A stretch of 64,000 nt of DNA from Caulobacteraceae bacterium (GTDB lineage Bacteria; Pseudomonadota; Alphaproteobacteria; Caulobacterales; Caulobacteraceae): the NCBI GenBank assembly GCA_947475875.1, contig CANJME010000010.1, forward strand, positions 1-64,000, read 5' to 3'. The position numbers and the translations under genes were made by a program. The notes below the pieces were generated by a model, which was given only the letters and a program-made list of their open reading frames with translations, was not told the origin of the DNA and did not search any database. Positions 30,053 through 41,002 of this stretch are shown one piece after another. Positions within the stretch are counted from its first letter, which is position 1. The number at the start of each line of letters is the position of its first letter.

Positions 30053-30835
30053 TCAACTTAACGCCAGCAAGGCCCGGGTCGCGGCGGTGACATCGGCCTG
30101 GCGCATCAGGCTCTCGCCGACCAGCATGGCGCGGGCGCCGGCGGCCTCCAGACGGGACACATCAGCCGGGGTGAAGATGCCGCTTTCGGTTACCAGCAAG
30201 GCGTTTGCGGGGGCGAGCGGGGCCAGCCGCTCGGTGGTGGTCAGATCAACCTCGAAAGTCTTGAGGTTGCGATTGTTGACGCCCACGAGGCTCGCGCCCA
30301 GCGCACCGGCGCGGGCCATTTCGGCCTCGTCGTGCACCTCAACCAGCGAATCCATGCCGAATCGAGCGGCTTCTTTCATCAGCCCGGCGGCCAGGGAATC
30401 ATCGACCATGGCCAGGATCACCAGGATGGCGTCGGCCCCCAGCGCCCGTGATTCGGCCACCTGCCAGACATCGACCAGGAAATCCTTGCGGATGCAGGGC
30501 AGGGCGCAGGCTTCCCGCGCGGCGGTGAGATAGGCGTCCTCGCCCAGGAAACTCGGGGTGTCGGTCAGGACGGAAAGGCAGGCCGCGCCACCGGCCTCAT
30601 AGGCTTTCGCCAGCGCCGGCGGATCAAAATCCTCACGGATCAGCCCGCGCGAGGGACTGGCCTTCTTGATCTCGGCGATCAGAGCGAGCTGGTCGGGGGC
30701 ATGGGCGCGTTCCAGCGCGGCACGAAAACCCCGCGGCGGGCTGGCGGCGGAAGTGTCGACCTCAGGGCGCACTGCCTCGCGGGCGGCCACGTCGCGGCGC
30801 TTGTACTCAGCGATATGGGCGAGAATGTCGTTCAC
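30053..30835 (-). CDS. trpC: Indole-3-glycerol phosphate synthase
   Basis: Ring closure of CdRP to indole-glycerol phosphate in tryptophan synthesis. It is 260 aa, a single (beta/alpha)8 barrel and not fused to Trp[49 protein letters not shown] and [12 protein letters not shown] carry the catalytic Lys and Glu positions. It lies downstream of the small membrane protein and trpD on the same strand. Confidence 0.96.
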   Translation of the reverse strand: MNDILAHIAEYKRRDVAAREAVRPEVDTSAASPPRGFRAALERAHAPDQLALIAEIKKASPSRGLIREDFDPPALAKAYEAGGAACLSVLTDTPSFLGEDAYLTAAREACALPCIRKDFLVDVWQVAESRALGADAILVILAMVDDSLAAGLMKEAARFGMDSLVEVHDEAEMARAGALGASLVGVNNRNLKTFEVDLTTTERLAPLAPANALLVTESGIFTPADVSRLEAAGARAMLVGESLMRQADVTAATRALLALS

Positions 30836-30877
30836 GGCGCGCTAGGTACTCGCTTTGACGTCAACCGCAAGCAGCCG

Positions 30878-31363
30878 TCAGGCCGCCGGGCAGCGCTGGC
30901 GGGTCATTCCGGCCTTCTCGCCCTGTTCGATTAACTGGGTCTGGTCGGGCGAGAGCATGAAATGGAAGGTTCGCGTCCAGTGCTGGCCTTCGCCGTCCAT
31001 GTCGGCGGTAAAGGCGATGTCGAGGGGCGAATAGACGGTCACCGCCTTGATGACACCGCCGCTCTCCAGATAGCCGATGTGGTCGGCGGTCAGGCGCATC
31101 CAGGTGGTGCTGGCGGGATCGCCGCAGGCTTTCGCTTGCTCTTCCCACTTACCCAGGAAGGCGGCCGGCAAAACCGCCGCGCCCGGTGTGGTCGGCGCGG
31201 TCGTCCAGGTGGGTGGTGGCTGAACCAGGCTCGCATCTGCCGCCGGCGGTTCTGCCGGGCCCTGGGGCGCCGTCATGCGGCCGAGCAGGAACATTACCGC
31301 CCCAACCAGAACCACAATCGCCATGATCAGGCTGACGACCAGGACGCGGTTGCCGTTATTCAT
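30878..31363 (-). CDS. Hypothetical membrane-anchored protein in the trp cluster
   Basis: Family not recognised. It is 161 aa from the ATG at 31363. One N-terminal transmembrane helix (about residues 8-30, [19 protein letters not shown]), a Pro/Ala-rich spacer, and a soluble domain of about 100 residues ([20 protein letters not shown], with three cysteine-containing segments) that is likely periplasmic. The tail ends in TRQRCPAA. The start overlaps the trpD stop by 8 nt, so it is translated with trpD and trpC. Nothing in it suggests a tryptophan enzyme. Confidence 0.75.
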   Translation of the reverse strand: MNNGNRVLVVSLIMAIVVLVGAVMFLLGRMTAPQGPAEPPAADASLVQPPPTWTTAPTTPGAAVLPAAFLGKWEEQAKACGDPASTTWMRLTADHIGYLESGGVIKAVTVYSPLDIAFTADMDGEGQHWTRTFHFMLSPDQTQLIEQGEKAGMTRQRCPAA

Positions 31364-32369
31364 GGGTCGCCTCCACCAGCTTTTGCAGCGCACGTTTTGC
31401 CTGGCCCTTGTCGATGGCCTCGGCGGCCATGGCGACTCCGTCTTCCAGTCGTTCCACCTTGTCAGCGACCAGCAGGGCGGCGGCGGCGTTGAGCAGCACG
31501 ATGTCGCGATAGGGCCCTTTTTCGCTATCCAGCAGGCAGGTCAGCGCCGCGGCGTTGAATTGCGGGTCGCCGCCCTTCAGGTCCTCGATGGTCGCGCGCG
31601 GCAGACCGACGGCCTCAGGGGTGACGGTGAACAGGCTGACACGGCCTTCCTTCCATTCGGCGACCGAGCTTTCGCCGACGGTGGAAAGCTCGTCCATGCC
31701 GGCCCCATGCACGACCCAGGCTTTCTCGGCGCCTAATGCGCCCAGCACCTCGGCCAGCGGTTTGACCCACTTGGAATCATAGACGCCCAGCACCTGGCGT
31801 TTGGCTCCCGCCGGATTGGTCAGCGGCCCCAGCAGATTGAACAGGGTGCGGAAACCGAGCTCGGCGCGGATCGGCGAGACGTGGCGCATCGAGCCGTGGT
31901 GGGCCTGGGCGAACAGGAAACAGATATTGGCTTCCTCCAGCGCCTCGAGTTGTTTGGCGGCGGGGGCGCTGATGTTGACGCCCAGGGCGGTGAGAACATC
32001 CGCTGTGCCGGACTTCGAGCTCAGCGCCCGATTGCCATGCTTGGCGACCTTGACCCCGCAACCGGCGACGACGAACCCGACGGCCGTCGAGATGTTGAGG
32101 GTGTGTAAGCCGTCGCCCCCGGTGCCGCAGACGTCCATGACGTCATAGGCGTGATCGAGCTTCACGGCCGCCTTGCGCATCTCCTTCGCGCCGGCAGTGA
32201 TCTCGCTGACCGTCTCGCCCCGCATGCGCATGGCGGTGAGCGCGGCGGCGACCTGGGCCGGAGTCGGCTCGCCGCGCAGGCAGGCGCCGAAAAAGGCCTC
32301 CGCATCGGCTTCGGTCAGGGTCTGGCCATCGGCGAGCCGGGCCAGCAGCGGCTTGAAGGCGTCAGACAT
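31356..32369 (-). CDS. trpD: Anthranilate phosphoribosyltransferase
   Basis: Transfers phosphoribose from PRPP to anthranilate. It is 337 aa. The glycine-rich PRPP motif [12 protein letters not shown], the [12 protein letters not shown] motif, the metal-binding DE region and the [19 protein letters not shown] block are conserved. It overlaps trpG by 8 nt upstream and the small membrane protein gene by 8 nt downstream. Confidence 0.97.
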   Translation of the reverse strand: MSDAFKPLLARLADGQTLTEADAEAFFGACLRGEPTPAQVAAALTAMRMRGETVSEITAGAKEMRKAAVKLDHAYDVMDVCGTGGDGLHTLNISTAVGFVVAGCGVKVAKHGNRALSSKSGTADVLTALGVNISAPAAKQLEALEEANICFLFAQAHHGSMRHVSPIRAELGFRTLFNLLGPLTNPAGAKRQVLGVYDSKWVKPLAEVLGALGAEKAWVVHGAGMDELSTVGESSVAEWKEGRVSLFTVTPEAVGLPRATIEDLKGGDPQFNAAALTCLLDSEKGPYRDIVLLNAAAALLVADKVERLEDGVAMAAEAIDKGQAKRALQKLVEATHE

Positions 32370-32952
32370 GGGCGAGGCGTTTTACGCCCGCGAGATCCAG
32401 GAAGTTGGCCAGCAGGTCGTGACCGCCCACCGTGGCGATGGATTCCGGGTGGAACTGCACCCCGTGGATCGGCAGGGTCTTGTGCTGCAGGCCCATGATC
32501 TCACCATCGTCGGTCCAGGCGGTGACTTCGAGGACGTCGGGCAGGGTCTCGCGCTTGACCGCCAGCGAGTGGTAGCGGGCGGCCGTAAAAGGGTTGGGCA
32601 TGCCCTTGAACACGCCCTGGCTGGCGTGATGGATCTCGCTGGTCTTGCCGTGCATCAGGCTCTTGGCTCGGATGACGTCGCCGCCGAATGCCTGGCCGAT
32701 CGACTGGTGTCCGAGGCAGACGCCCAGGATCGGCATGGGCGCGGGTGCGGTGGCGATCAGTTCCAGGCAGATGCCTGCCTCGTTCGGCGTGCAGGGGCCG
32801 GGCGAAAGCAGCACGGCCTCGGGCTTCAGGGCAAAGGCCTGAGCGGCGGTGAGCGCATCATTGCGCACCACACGCGTCTCGGCCCCCAGCTCGTTCAGAT
32901 AGTGGACGAGGTTGTAGGTAAAGCTGTCATAGTTATCGACGACGAGGATCAT
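32362..32952 (-). CDS. trpG: Anthranilate synthase component II (glutamine amidotransferase)
   Basis: Supplies ammonia from glutamine to TrpE. It is 196 aa. Class I amidotransferase with the catalytic Cys in [15 protein letters not shown], oxyanion strand [13 protein letters not shown], and the His-Glu pair in [11 protein letters not shown]. Its ATG lies directly against the start of a small opposite-strand gene. trpE is about 280 nt further upstream and not adjacent. Confidence 0.97.
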   Translation of the reverse strand: MILVVDNYDSFTYNLVHYLNELGAETRVVRNDALTAAQAFALKPEAVLLSPGPCTPNEAGICLELIATAPAPMPILGVCLGHQSIGQAFGGDVIRAKSLMHGKTSEIHHASQGVFKGMPNPFTAARYHSLAVKRETLPDVLEVTAWTDDGEIMGLQHKTLPIHGVQFHPESIATVGGHDLLANFLDLAGVKRLAHV

Positions 32953-32998
32953 GCGCGTGCTTCTAGGCCGTTTGGAGAGACTCGTCGATAATGTGGGG

Positions 32999-33232
32999 AT
33001 GGAATCAGCCCAGCTCGACCCCTCGACCGTTCAGACCCGCCTGACCGTGGCCCGCGCCCTGCTCAAACCAAGAGTCTACAAGGAACCGGTCTGGCCCGTA
33101 GTCGCCTCGGGATTCTTCTTCGCCGTCTGTGCGCTCGGGCTCGCCGCCGCCCTGATCAGCACTCCGAGTTTCAAGACTGGCGCCCCGGCTCCGGCGTTCA
33201 AGCCGGTGGTGGAAGACAAGCTGGCCAAATAG
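32999..33232 (+). CDS. Small single-helix membrane protein, unknown
   Basis: A 77-aa reading frame on the plus strand between the minus-strand genes trpG and trpE. Residues about 30-55 form a convincing transmembrane helix ([20 protein letters not shown]); the ends are charged and Pro/Lys-rich. GTGGGG immediately precedes the ATG. An in-frame ATG at 32951 would extend it into trpG. Similar small proteins occur beside trp genes in related bacteria as far as I recall, but the family is not identified. It may be a real gene or an open frame in a spacer. Confidence 0.6.
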   Translation: MESAQLDPSTVQTRLTVARALLKPRVYKEPVWPVVASGFFFAVCALGLAAALISTPSFKTGAPAPAFKPVVEDKLAK

Positions 33233-33233
33233 T

Positions 33234-34769
33234 TTAGGCGAACCGCCAGGCCTCTTCCGCCGCTCGCCGTAGCGCCATCGATTTGTGGACGGTCTCTTCG
33301 TACTCTGAGTCCGGGTCGGAATCGGCGACCACGCCGCCGCCGGCCTGGACGTACATGATGCCGTCCTTGAAGAGCGCGGTCCTGAGGACGATGCAGGTGT
33401 CGACCGAACCGTCGGCTCCGAAATAGCCGACCGCCCCGGCGTAACCGACGCCGCGCTTTTCGGTTTCCAGCTCGTCGATGATCTCCATGGCCCGCACCTT
33501 GGGCGCGCCCGAGAGCGTGCCGGCCGGCAGGGCCGCCATCAGCACATCCACCGGATCGACGCCGGGCGCCGCATTGCCCTCGACATTGGAGACGATGTGC
33601 ATGACGTGGCTGTAGCGCTCGATGAAGAAGCTGGCGGTTACGCGGACATTGGGTTTGACCGCCTCGCCCGGCGGGATGTTCGCCCCTTCGGTGTTAAGCA
33701 TGGCGACGCGGCCGACATCGTTGCGGCCGAGATCGAGCAGCATCAGGTGCTCGGCCCGCTCCTTGGGATCGGCCAGCAGGTCCTTTTCATTCTGCAGATC
33801 TTCTTCTGGCGTCTTGCCGCGCGGCTTGGTGCCGGCGATCGGGCGGATGGTGATCTTGCCGTCGCGCAGGCGCACCAGGATCTCAGGGCTGGATCCGGCC
33901 AGCTGGAAATTGCCGAAGTTCAGATAGAACAGGAACGGCGAGGGGTTGGTCCGCCGCAGCGACCGGTAGAGCGCCAGGGGATCGAGCGGGAAGGGCGCCC
34001 GGAAGCGGTGGCTCGGCACCACCTGGAAGATATCGCCGGCGGCGATGTAGGCCTTCGCCTTGCCGACGATGCGATGGTATTCGGCCCGATCCACCGGGCT
34101 TTCGAACACCGGCGCCCGCATGGGCGCATGCTGGGATTGCGCCATCAATGGACGGCGCAGGTCGGCGATGGTGGCTTCGATGCGATCACGGGCTTTGTCG
34201 TGCGCCGCCTTGGCCGAAACGCCGGCCGTCGCGCGCACCGTGGTCGCCAGGATAATCTCGTGGGCGATGGAATCGAACACCGCCACGATCGACGGGCGCA
34301 TCATCACCGCGTCAGGCAGGTCGAGCGGATCGGGGTTGATGCCGGGCAGCCGCTCGGCCAGCCGCACCATGTCATAGCCCAGGGCCCCGAACAGACCCGC
34401 GGCCATCGGCGGCACGCCGGCGGGCATTGGCAGGCGGCAGGCGGTGACAAGATCGCGCAGGTTGTCGAGGGCGTTGCCGCCCTGGGGTGTGAACTTGCCG
34501 GCAGCAATATCGCCACCCTCGGCGAGCTCGGAGGCCTCGCCCCGGCAGCGCCAGACCAAATCCGGCTTCATGGCGATGATCGAATAGCGGCCGCGATAGG
34601 CGCCGCCTTCGACGCTTTCGAACAGAAAAGCGTAGGGCTGCCCGGCCGCCAGTTTCAGATAGGCCGAAACCGGCGTTTCCAGGTCGTCGATCAGCCGGGT
34701 CCAGACCAGTTGCGCGCCGCCGGTGTCATAGGCGCGCGTAAAGTCGTCGAGCGCCGGCTCCAGGCTCAC
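33234..34769 (-). CDS. trpE: Anthranilate synthase component I
   Basis: Makes anthranilate from chorismate and ammonia. It is 511 aa. Feedback-site region near the N-terminus (PYAFLFESVEGG); the chorismate-binding domain has FQVVPSHRF, SSPEILVRL, PIAGTKPRG, LLADPKERAEHLMLLDLGRNDVGRV and GTLSGAPKVRAMEIID. The GTG start overlaps the stop of the PpiD-like gene (GTGA), so trpE translation is probably coupled to a foldase gene. No trp leader peptide is visible at this junction. Confidence 0.96.
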   Translation of the reverse strand: MSLEPALDDFTRAYDTGGAQLVWTRLIDDLETPVSAYLKLAAGQPYAFLFESVEGGAYRGRYSIIAMKPDLVWRCRGEASELAEGGDIAAGKFTPQGGNALDNLRDLVTACRLPMPAGVPPMAAGLFGALGYDMVRLAERLPGINPDPLDLPDAVMMRPSIVAVFDSIAHEIILATTVRATAGVSAKAAHDKARDRIEATIADLRRPLMAQSQHAPMRAPVFESPVDRAEYHRIVGKAKAYIAAGDIFQVVPSHRFRAPFPLDPLALYRSLRRTNPSPFLFYLNFGNFQLAGSSPEILVRLRDGKITIRPIAGTKPRGKTPEEDLQNEKDLLADPKERAEHLMLLDLGRNDVGRVAMLNTEGANIPPGEAVKPNVRVTASFFIERYSHVMHIVSNVEGNAAPGVDPVDVLMAALPAGTLSGAPKVRAMEIIDELETEKRGVGYAGAVGYFGADGSVDTCIVLRTALFKDGIMYVQAGGGVVADSDPDSEYEETVHKSMALRRAAEEAWRFA

Positions 34770-36739
34770 TTCTTGGCGGCCCCGCCCGCCTTTTCCTTGG
34801 TTTCAGCGCCGGCCTTGGGCAGCGGCGCAAGACCGAGCGCGTTGCGGGCGCGATCAGGATAGGACTTCACGGTCACCAGCTGGCCGACCGAACGCACCAG
34901 CTGCTGTTCCATCTCATCGCCCACGGCCTGTTCAATCTGGGGCAGCAGCCGCTGGCCATCCGGCGCCGAGGCGGCGGGGTCGGCCTGATGGATATCGTCC
35001 AGCCGGGCGACGAAGAACGAGCCTGCTCCGGACGCTCCGGCGGCCGGCGGGACATCGCCGGTAAAGACCTCGCCCTTCTTGGCCGCCACGGCGCCGGCGA
35101 CCAGTTTCTGACCATATTTCGGCACCAGGGTCTGTCCCTCGGCCCGGTTGAGCCCCGTGATACGGGAGACCGAGCCGCCGTACTGTTTGGCCAGGTCGTC
35201 CAGCGAGGTTCCGCTGCGGGCCTTGGCGATGATTTCATTGGCCTTGGCCTGCATCCGGTCAACCTGCTGGCGGTTGGTCCAGGCGCGGGTCAGTTCGCCC
35301 TTGATGTCGGCCAGCGCCGGCAGGAAGGGCGGGATGATCCGGTCGACGCGAACGACGAAATAGTCGCCGGAATTGGGGGCCTCCTCGATGATGTCGCTTT
35401 TTTCGTTGGTCTGCAGCGCGGCGACTTCCTGCATGACGCGCGCGGTCACGCCCTCCGGCAGCTTGCCGTCCTTGGTCGAGCCGTTGAGCGCGACGGGCGG
35501 GGTTGTATAAACATGGGCGCCGGCGGCGTGCGCGGCCGCGACCATGTCCGTACCCGAATTCAGCGCTTCCTCGAACTTGTTGGCCTGTTCGGTGACCTTC
35601 ATCTGGGCGGCGCGGCGCTTGGCTTCATCAACAGCGGCGGTGCGCAGTTTGGCGAGATCGGGAAGCTTGGCGGGTGTGATCGCCACAACCCGCACAACGC
35701 TATAGCCCAGCGAGCCCTGGATGGGCTGGCTGGTCGATCCGGCGGCCAGCGCGAAGGCGGCGTCGGCGGTCTTGGGGTCGGGAAGGGCGGTCTTGGGCTT
35801 GTCGGTGTAGGTGACCACGCTCGAACCGACGGCTCTGGCCACGGTGGCGGCGTCCTCGCCCTTGGCCAGGCGGCCGGCGACGGTCTGGGCGGTGGCCAGG
35901 TCCTTGGCGGCGATCTGAACCAGGGTGCGCGTTTCCGGGACGGTCTCGTCGGTCTTGCGGAAGTCGATGATCTTTTGAATGTCCGCTTCGGTCGGCGTGA
36001 CCGTTGCGGCCACATCGCTCAGCTTGAAGCGCGCGATCGTCAGGACCCGGGTTTCCGGATTGCGGATGCGCATCGAGTCAGCGTTCTCATTCATGAACGC
36101 GGTCAGTTGGGCGTCGGTCGCGGCGGGGATCGCGCCGGCCATAGCGGGGGTGACGTAGAGCACGCTGACATCGCGGTTCTGGTGAACCATCAACGCCTCG
36201 GAGGCGGCCAGAATGGTGGGCGGCTTCATGCCGACGCCCAGCGCCGAGCTCAGGTGCTGCATGGCGATGCCGTCGCTGACCGATTCCTTGACCTTCTTGT
36301 CGGTCAAATGCTGCTCATTCAGAAAGGATCGATATTTGTTGCGATCAAATCGGCCGGAGACTTCATCGAAGAATTCCGGAACCTTGCGGAGCTCTTCGGC
36401 CATCATCTCCATGCCGGGCTTGACGCCCAGGCGCCCCAGGATCACGCGAAGCGACAGCTGGGTTTTCAACTGATTGAGTACATAAACATCGGCGCCTTGG
36501 GCGGCGAGTTCATCGGCCGACACCGGGTGACGCTGGCGCTGCTCTTCCTGCTGACGCAGACGGTCGAAGTCGCGCTTGTAGTCGTCGCGGTCGATATTGT
36601 GCGACCCGGCCGCCAGAACAACGCCGCTCTGCACGCCCGTCAGCATATTCCGGTTCAGGCCCCAGAACGCGAAGCTGATGATAATCAGGGTGAACAGGAT
36701 CACCATGAATACGGTTCGGGCGACCTTCTTGACGTTCAT
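34766..36739 (-). CDS. PpiD-like membrane-anchored peptidyl-prolyl isomerase
   Basis: Periplasmic folding factor tethered to the inner membrane. It is 657 aa. One N-terminal helix (about residues 11-30), then the helical SurA/PpiD chaperone region, a parvulin-type domain around residues 230-370 (SQPIQGSLGYSVVRV) and a second, less clear one after residue 400. The C-terminus is Lys/Ala-rich. It is divergent from tpiA and sits immediately upstream of trpE, a frequent alphaproteobacterial arrangement. Confidence 0.88.
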   Translation of the reverse strand: MNVKKVARTVFMVILFTLIIISFAFWGLNRNMLTGVQSGVVLAAGSHNIDRDDYKRDFDRLRQQEEQRQRHPVSADELAAQGADVYVLNQLKTQLSLRVILGRLGVKPGMEMMAEELRKVPEFFDEVSGRFDRNKYRSFLNEQHLTDKKVKESVSDGIAMQHLSSALGVGMKPPTILAASEALMVHQNRDVSVLYVTPAMAGAIPAATDAQLTAFMNENADSMRIRNPETRVLTIARFKLSDVAATVTPTEADIQKIIDFRKTDETVPETRTLVQIAAKDLATAQTVAGRLAKGEDAATVARAVGSSVVTYTDKPKTALPDPKTADAAFALAAGSTSQPIQGSLGYSVVRVVAITPAKLPDLAKLRTAAVDEAKRRAAQMKVTEQANKFEEALNSGTDMVAAAHAAGAHVYTTPPVALNGSTKDGKLPEGVTARVMQEVAALQTNEKSDIIEEAPNSGDYFVVRVDRIIPPFLPALADIKGELTRAWTNRQQVDRMQAKANEIIAKARSGTSLDDLAKQYGGSVSRITGLNRAEGQTLVPKYGQKLVAGAVAAKKGEVFTGDVPPAAGASGAGSFFVARLDDIHQADPAASAPDGQRLLPQIEQAVGDEMEQQLVRSVGQLVTVKSYPDRARNALGLAPLPKAGAETKEKAGGAAKK

Positions 36740-36864
36740 GGTATCGATCCTGGCTTCGCCGCAGGGGCGTCGGGTTCGCGCGGGTATAGTTGAGGGTATG
36801 GCAAGCCTGCAAGCACAGTCGAGTTATGGACAGAGCTTCAAGCTTGTCCTAGGCGAGGGTTCTC

Positions 36865-37614
36865 ATGAAACCCCGTCCCATGATCGCCGGAAACTGGAAG
36901 ATGAACGGCCTGGCCGCCTCGCTGGTCGAGGCCAGGGCCATCGCCGACGCCTTGGCTCAAGCAGGGTCCTCGGCCGAGGTCGCGCTTTGCCCGCCGGCCA
37001 CGCTTATCGGTCAGATGGCTGAAGCCTTGCGCGGCTCACCGGTTCTGGTCGGGGGCCAGGATTGCCGGGCCGAGGCCTCGGGCGCTTTCACGGGCGATAT
37101 ATCCGCTGAACAGCTCAAGGACGCGGGCGCGAGCCTGGTAATCCTCGGCCATTCCGAGCGGCGGGCGGGCCACGGCGAGACCGATGAACTTGTGGTCGCC
37201 AAGGTGGAAGCCGCGCTTCGAGCAGGCCTCAGGCCCATCGTCTGCGTGGGCGAGACACTCGAAGAACGCGAGGCCGGCTGGGCGATCGCCGTGGTGACTG
37301 GCCAGGTCGAAGATTCTTTGCCGAAGGCCCTGGACGGCAAGGCCTTCGCGGTCGCCTACGAGCCGGTGTGGGCGATTGGATCGGGCCTGACGCCGACCAC
37401 CGAACAGATCGTCGAGGTCCACACCGCCATCCGGGGCGTCCTGAAACGCCGGCTCGGCGCGAGCGGCGAGGCCGCACCCATCCTCTACGGCGGCTCGGTC
37501 AAACCTTCGAACGCCGCCGAAATCCTGCATGCCGATGAGGTGGGTGGCGCTCTGGTCGGCGGGGCCTCGTTGAAGAGCGCCGACTTCATCCCCATTATCC
37601 GGGCCCTGGGCTGA
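36865..37614 (+). CDS. tpiA: Triosephosphate isomerase
   Basis: Interconverts dihydroxyacetone phosphate and glyceraldehyde 3-phosphate. It is 249 aa. Active-site Lys in AGNWKMNG, His in ILGHSERR, Glu in AYEPVWAIGSGLTPT, and the phosphate loop LYGGSVKPSNA. It is the first plus-strand gene after the divergent foldase gene; the 125-nt spacer (36740-36864) must hold both promoters, but no clear box could be assigned. Confidence 0.97.
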   Translation: MKPRPMIAGNWKMNGLAASLVEARAIADALAQAGSSAEVALCPPATLIGQMAEALRGSPVLVGGQDCRAEASGAFTGDISAEQLKDAGASLVILGHSERRAGHGETDELVVAKVEAALRAGLRPIVCVGETLEEREAGWAIAVVTGQVEDSLPKALDGKAFAVAYEPVWAIGSGLTPTTEQIVEVHTAIRGVLKRRLGASGEAAPILYGGSVKPSNAAEILHADEVGGALVGGASLKSADFIPIIRALG

Positions 37615-37696
37615 CCATTGGGCCATCCGGAATGGCTGGCGCAACGCCCGGCCCGGTGCTAGAGGCCCGGCTCTCACTGAAGGCGCTGAAATCGCA

Positions 37697-38110
37697 ATGC
37701 TGCTGAACATTCTTTTAGGACTGCTGATCGCGGTCGGTGTCTCCATGACGGGGGTGATCCTGTTGCAGCGCTCCGAAGGCGGTGGCCTGGTTTCGGGCGG
37801 CGGCGGCCAGCTGATGACGGCGCGCGGCGCCAGCAACCTGCTCACCCGCACGACCCAGATTCTGGCGGCGATGTTTTTTGCCCTGTCGCTGATCATCACC
37901 CTGCTGACCGGCCGGGCGGCGACCTCTTCGTCGGTGGTGCGCGAACTCAAGGGAACAAGCATCGACGCGGCCACCCAGCAAAAGCTGCTGGCTCCGCCGC
38001 CGACGGCGCCGACACCAGTGGACCCGACGGCGCCCGCGACACCCACGAAAGCCTTCACGCCGACGCCCGCCGCACCCGCTACGACTCTGCCGGCGGCGCC
38101 CGCCAAATAG
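37697..38110 (+). CDS. secG: Protein-export membrane protein SecG
   Basis: Accessory subunit of the SecYEG translocon. It is 137 aa. Two transmembrane helices (about residues 2-22 and 52-75) flank the conserved QRSEGGGLVSGGG loop. The C-terminal 60 residues are a Pro/Ala/Thr-rich tail, common in alphaproteobacteria. The tpiA-secG-pyrG order is conserved. Confidence 0.93.
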   Translation: MLLNILLGLLIAVGVSMTGVILLQRSEGGGLVSGGGGQLMTARGASNLLTRTTQILAAMFFALSLIITLLTGRAATSSSVVRELKGTSIDAATQQKLLAPPPTAPTPVDPTAPATPTKAFTPTPAAPATTLPAAPAK

Positions 38111-38130
38111 CCCAAACTCCGGCGTTTGGG
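38111..38130 (+). terminator. Hairpin after secG
   Basis: Perfect 7-bp stem CCCAAAC (38111-38117) and GTTTGGG (38124-38130) with loop TCCGGC, directly after the secG stop. There is no T-run, so it is at best a weak or Rho-assisted terminator ahead of pyrG. Confidence 0.4.
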
Positions 38131-38139
38131 CGGCTGTGA

Positions 38140-39857
<1,718 letters not shown>

Positions 39858-39858
<1 letters not shown>

Positions 39859-40385
39859 TGAAGGCCTGCGGAACCTGCACCCTGTGCTGCAAGGTCTGTA
39901 CGATCGTCGAGCTGAACAAGCCGTCCGGGCAGTGGTGCGTCCACGCCAGACCAGGCCAGGGCTGCGCCATCTATGGCGACCACCCCAAGGAATGTCAGGT
40001 CTTCCGCTGCGGATGGCTGACCATCGATGAACTGGGCGAGGACTGGAAGCCGATCAACAGCAAATTCGTCCTGTTGCTTGATGAAGACCGCCGGCGCCTC
40101 GTTATCGAGAACGATCCGGGCCACCCGCAGGCCTGGAAGAAGGCGCCGTTCTATCAGCAAATCAAAAGCTGGGCGCGCGCGTGGACGGTGATCGCCAGCG
40201 TCGGCAAACACTGCATTTTTGTCTTCCCGGATCAGGATATCGATGTGGGGCCCATAGAGGCCGGCGACGAGGTCCGGCGCGGATTTCGCGGGGAAGGGCC
40301 GCTGAAGGCGCCCTGGGTGCGGGTCAGGCCGGTTGGTGGCGGTCCGCCTCGCGAGTACGTTGGCCGTTTCGGGCCCACCGCCTAG
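39858..40385 (+). CDS. CxxCxxCC cysteine-cluster protein, tandem copy 1
   Basis: A 175-aa soluble protein of the YkgJ/CxxCxxCC type, which is thought to bind zinc or an Fe-S cluster; the function is unknown. Eight positions shared with the other two copies: Cys4, Cys7, Cys10, Cys11, Cys27, Cys36, Cys46, Cys51 (CGTCTLCC, WCVHARPGQGCAIYG, HPKECQ, FRC). An additional Cys14 occurs only here. The rest is a small alpha/beta domain ending APWVRVRPVGGGPPREYVG. Translation is coupled to pyrG by TGATG. Confidence 0.85.
40347..40368 (+). repeat. 22-bp direct repeat, copy in paralogue 1
   Basis: The 22 bases at 40347-40368 (CCTCGCGAGTACG onward) recur exactly at 40967-40988, coding the shared end PREYVGR in copies 1 and 2 of the cysteine-cluster genes. 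Exact identity, including third positions, stands out from the diverged DNA around it. Confidence 0.8.
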
Positions 40386-40477
40386 GAGCTGAACGTTGCG
40401 TCGCCGCCTCCGCTCGGACATAGGGTCGTTTCGATGCGGCCTCGTACGGCCGGCGGATTTCGATTTTGGCTGACGTT

Positions 40478-41002
40478 ATGAAAACCTGCGGCGCCTGTAA
40501 TCTCTGCTGCAAGCTGGCCCCCGTCGAGGCGCTGAAAAAGCCGGCCGGCGTCTGGTGCGTGCATGCCAAGCCAGGTCAGGGTTGCGGAATCTATGGTCAG
40601 CACCCGGAAGAATGCCAGACCTATCGCTGTGGCTGGTTGAAAAACGAAGGTCTGGACGAGGACTGGAAGCCTACCAACTGCAAATTCGTCATCCGGCTCG
40701 ACGAAGAGTTTCGCCGGGTGATCATCGCCAATGATCCAGCTTATCCCGATGCATGGAGGAAGCCGCGCTTCTACCCTGTGATCAAGAGCTGGTCGCGGGA
40801 TTTGGGCGTGGTGTCGTATGTCGGCAATCGCGCCACCATGGTCTATCCGGATCAGGATCTTGACGTCGGCGTGATCAACGCGGGCGACGCCGTCCACACC
40901 GGTTATCATGATCGGCCCCCGATGCGGGCGCCCTGGGTTCGCATTCAACCCGTTGGAGGCGGGCCTCCTCGCGAGTACGTTGGCCGTTATGGCCCTTCCT
41001 GA
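40478..41002 (+). CDS. CxxCxxCC cysteine-cluster protein, tandem copy 2
   Basis: A 174-aa paralogue of the preceding gene with all eight shared cysteines at the same positions (CGACNLCC, WCVHAKPGQGCGIYG, HPEECQTYRC) and the same C-terminal APWVRIQPVGGGPPREYVG. The ATG at 40478 is chosen because it aligns with the start of copy 1; an in-frame TTG at 40466 is possible. A 92-nt spacer separates it from copy 1. The end overlaps copy 3 by 14 nt. Confidence 0.85.
   Translation: MKTCGACNLCCKLAPVEALKKPAGVWCVHAKPGQGCGIYGQHPEECQTYRCGWLKNEGLDEDWKPTNCKFVIRLDEEFRRVIIANDPAYPDAWRKPRFYPVIKSWSRDLGVVSYVGNRATMVYPDQDLDVGVINAGDAVHTGYHDRPPMRAPWVRIQPVGGGPPREYVGRYGPS
40967..40988 (+). repeat. 22-bp direct repeat, copy in paralogue 2
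   Basis: Exact match to 40347-40368, at the end of copy 2 and ending one base before the ATG of copy 3. Confidence 0.8.
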
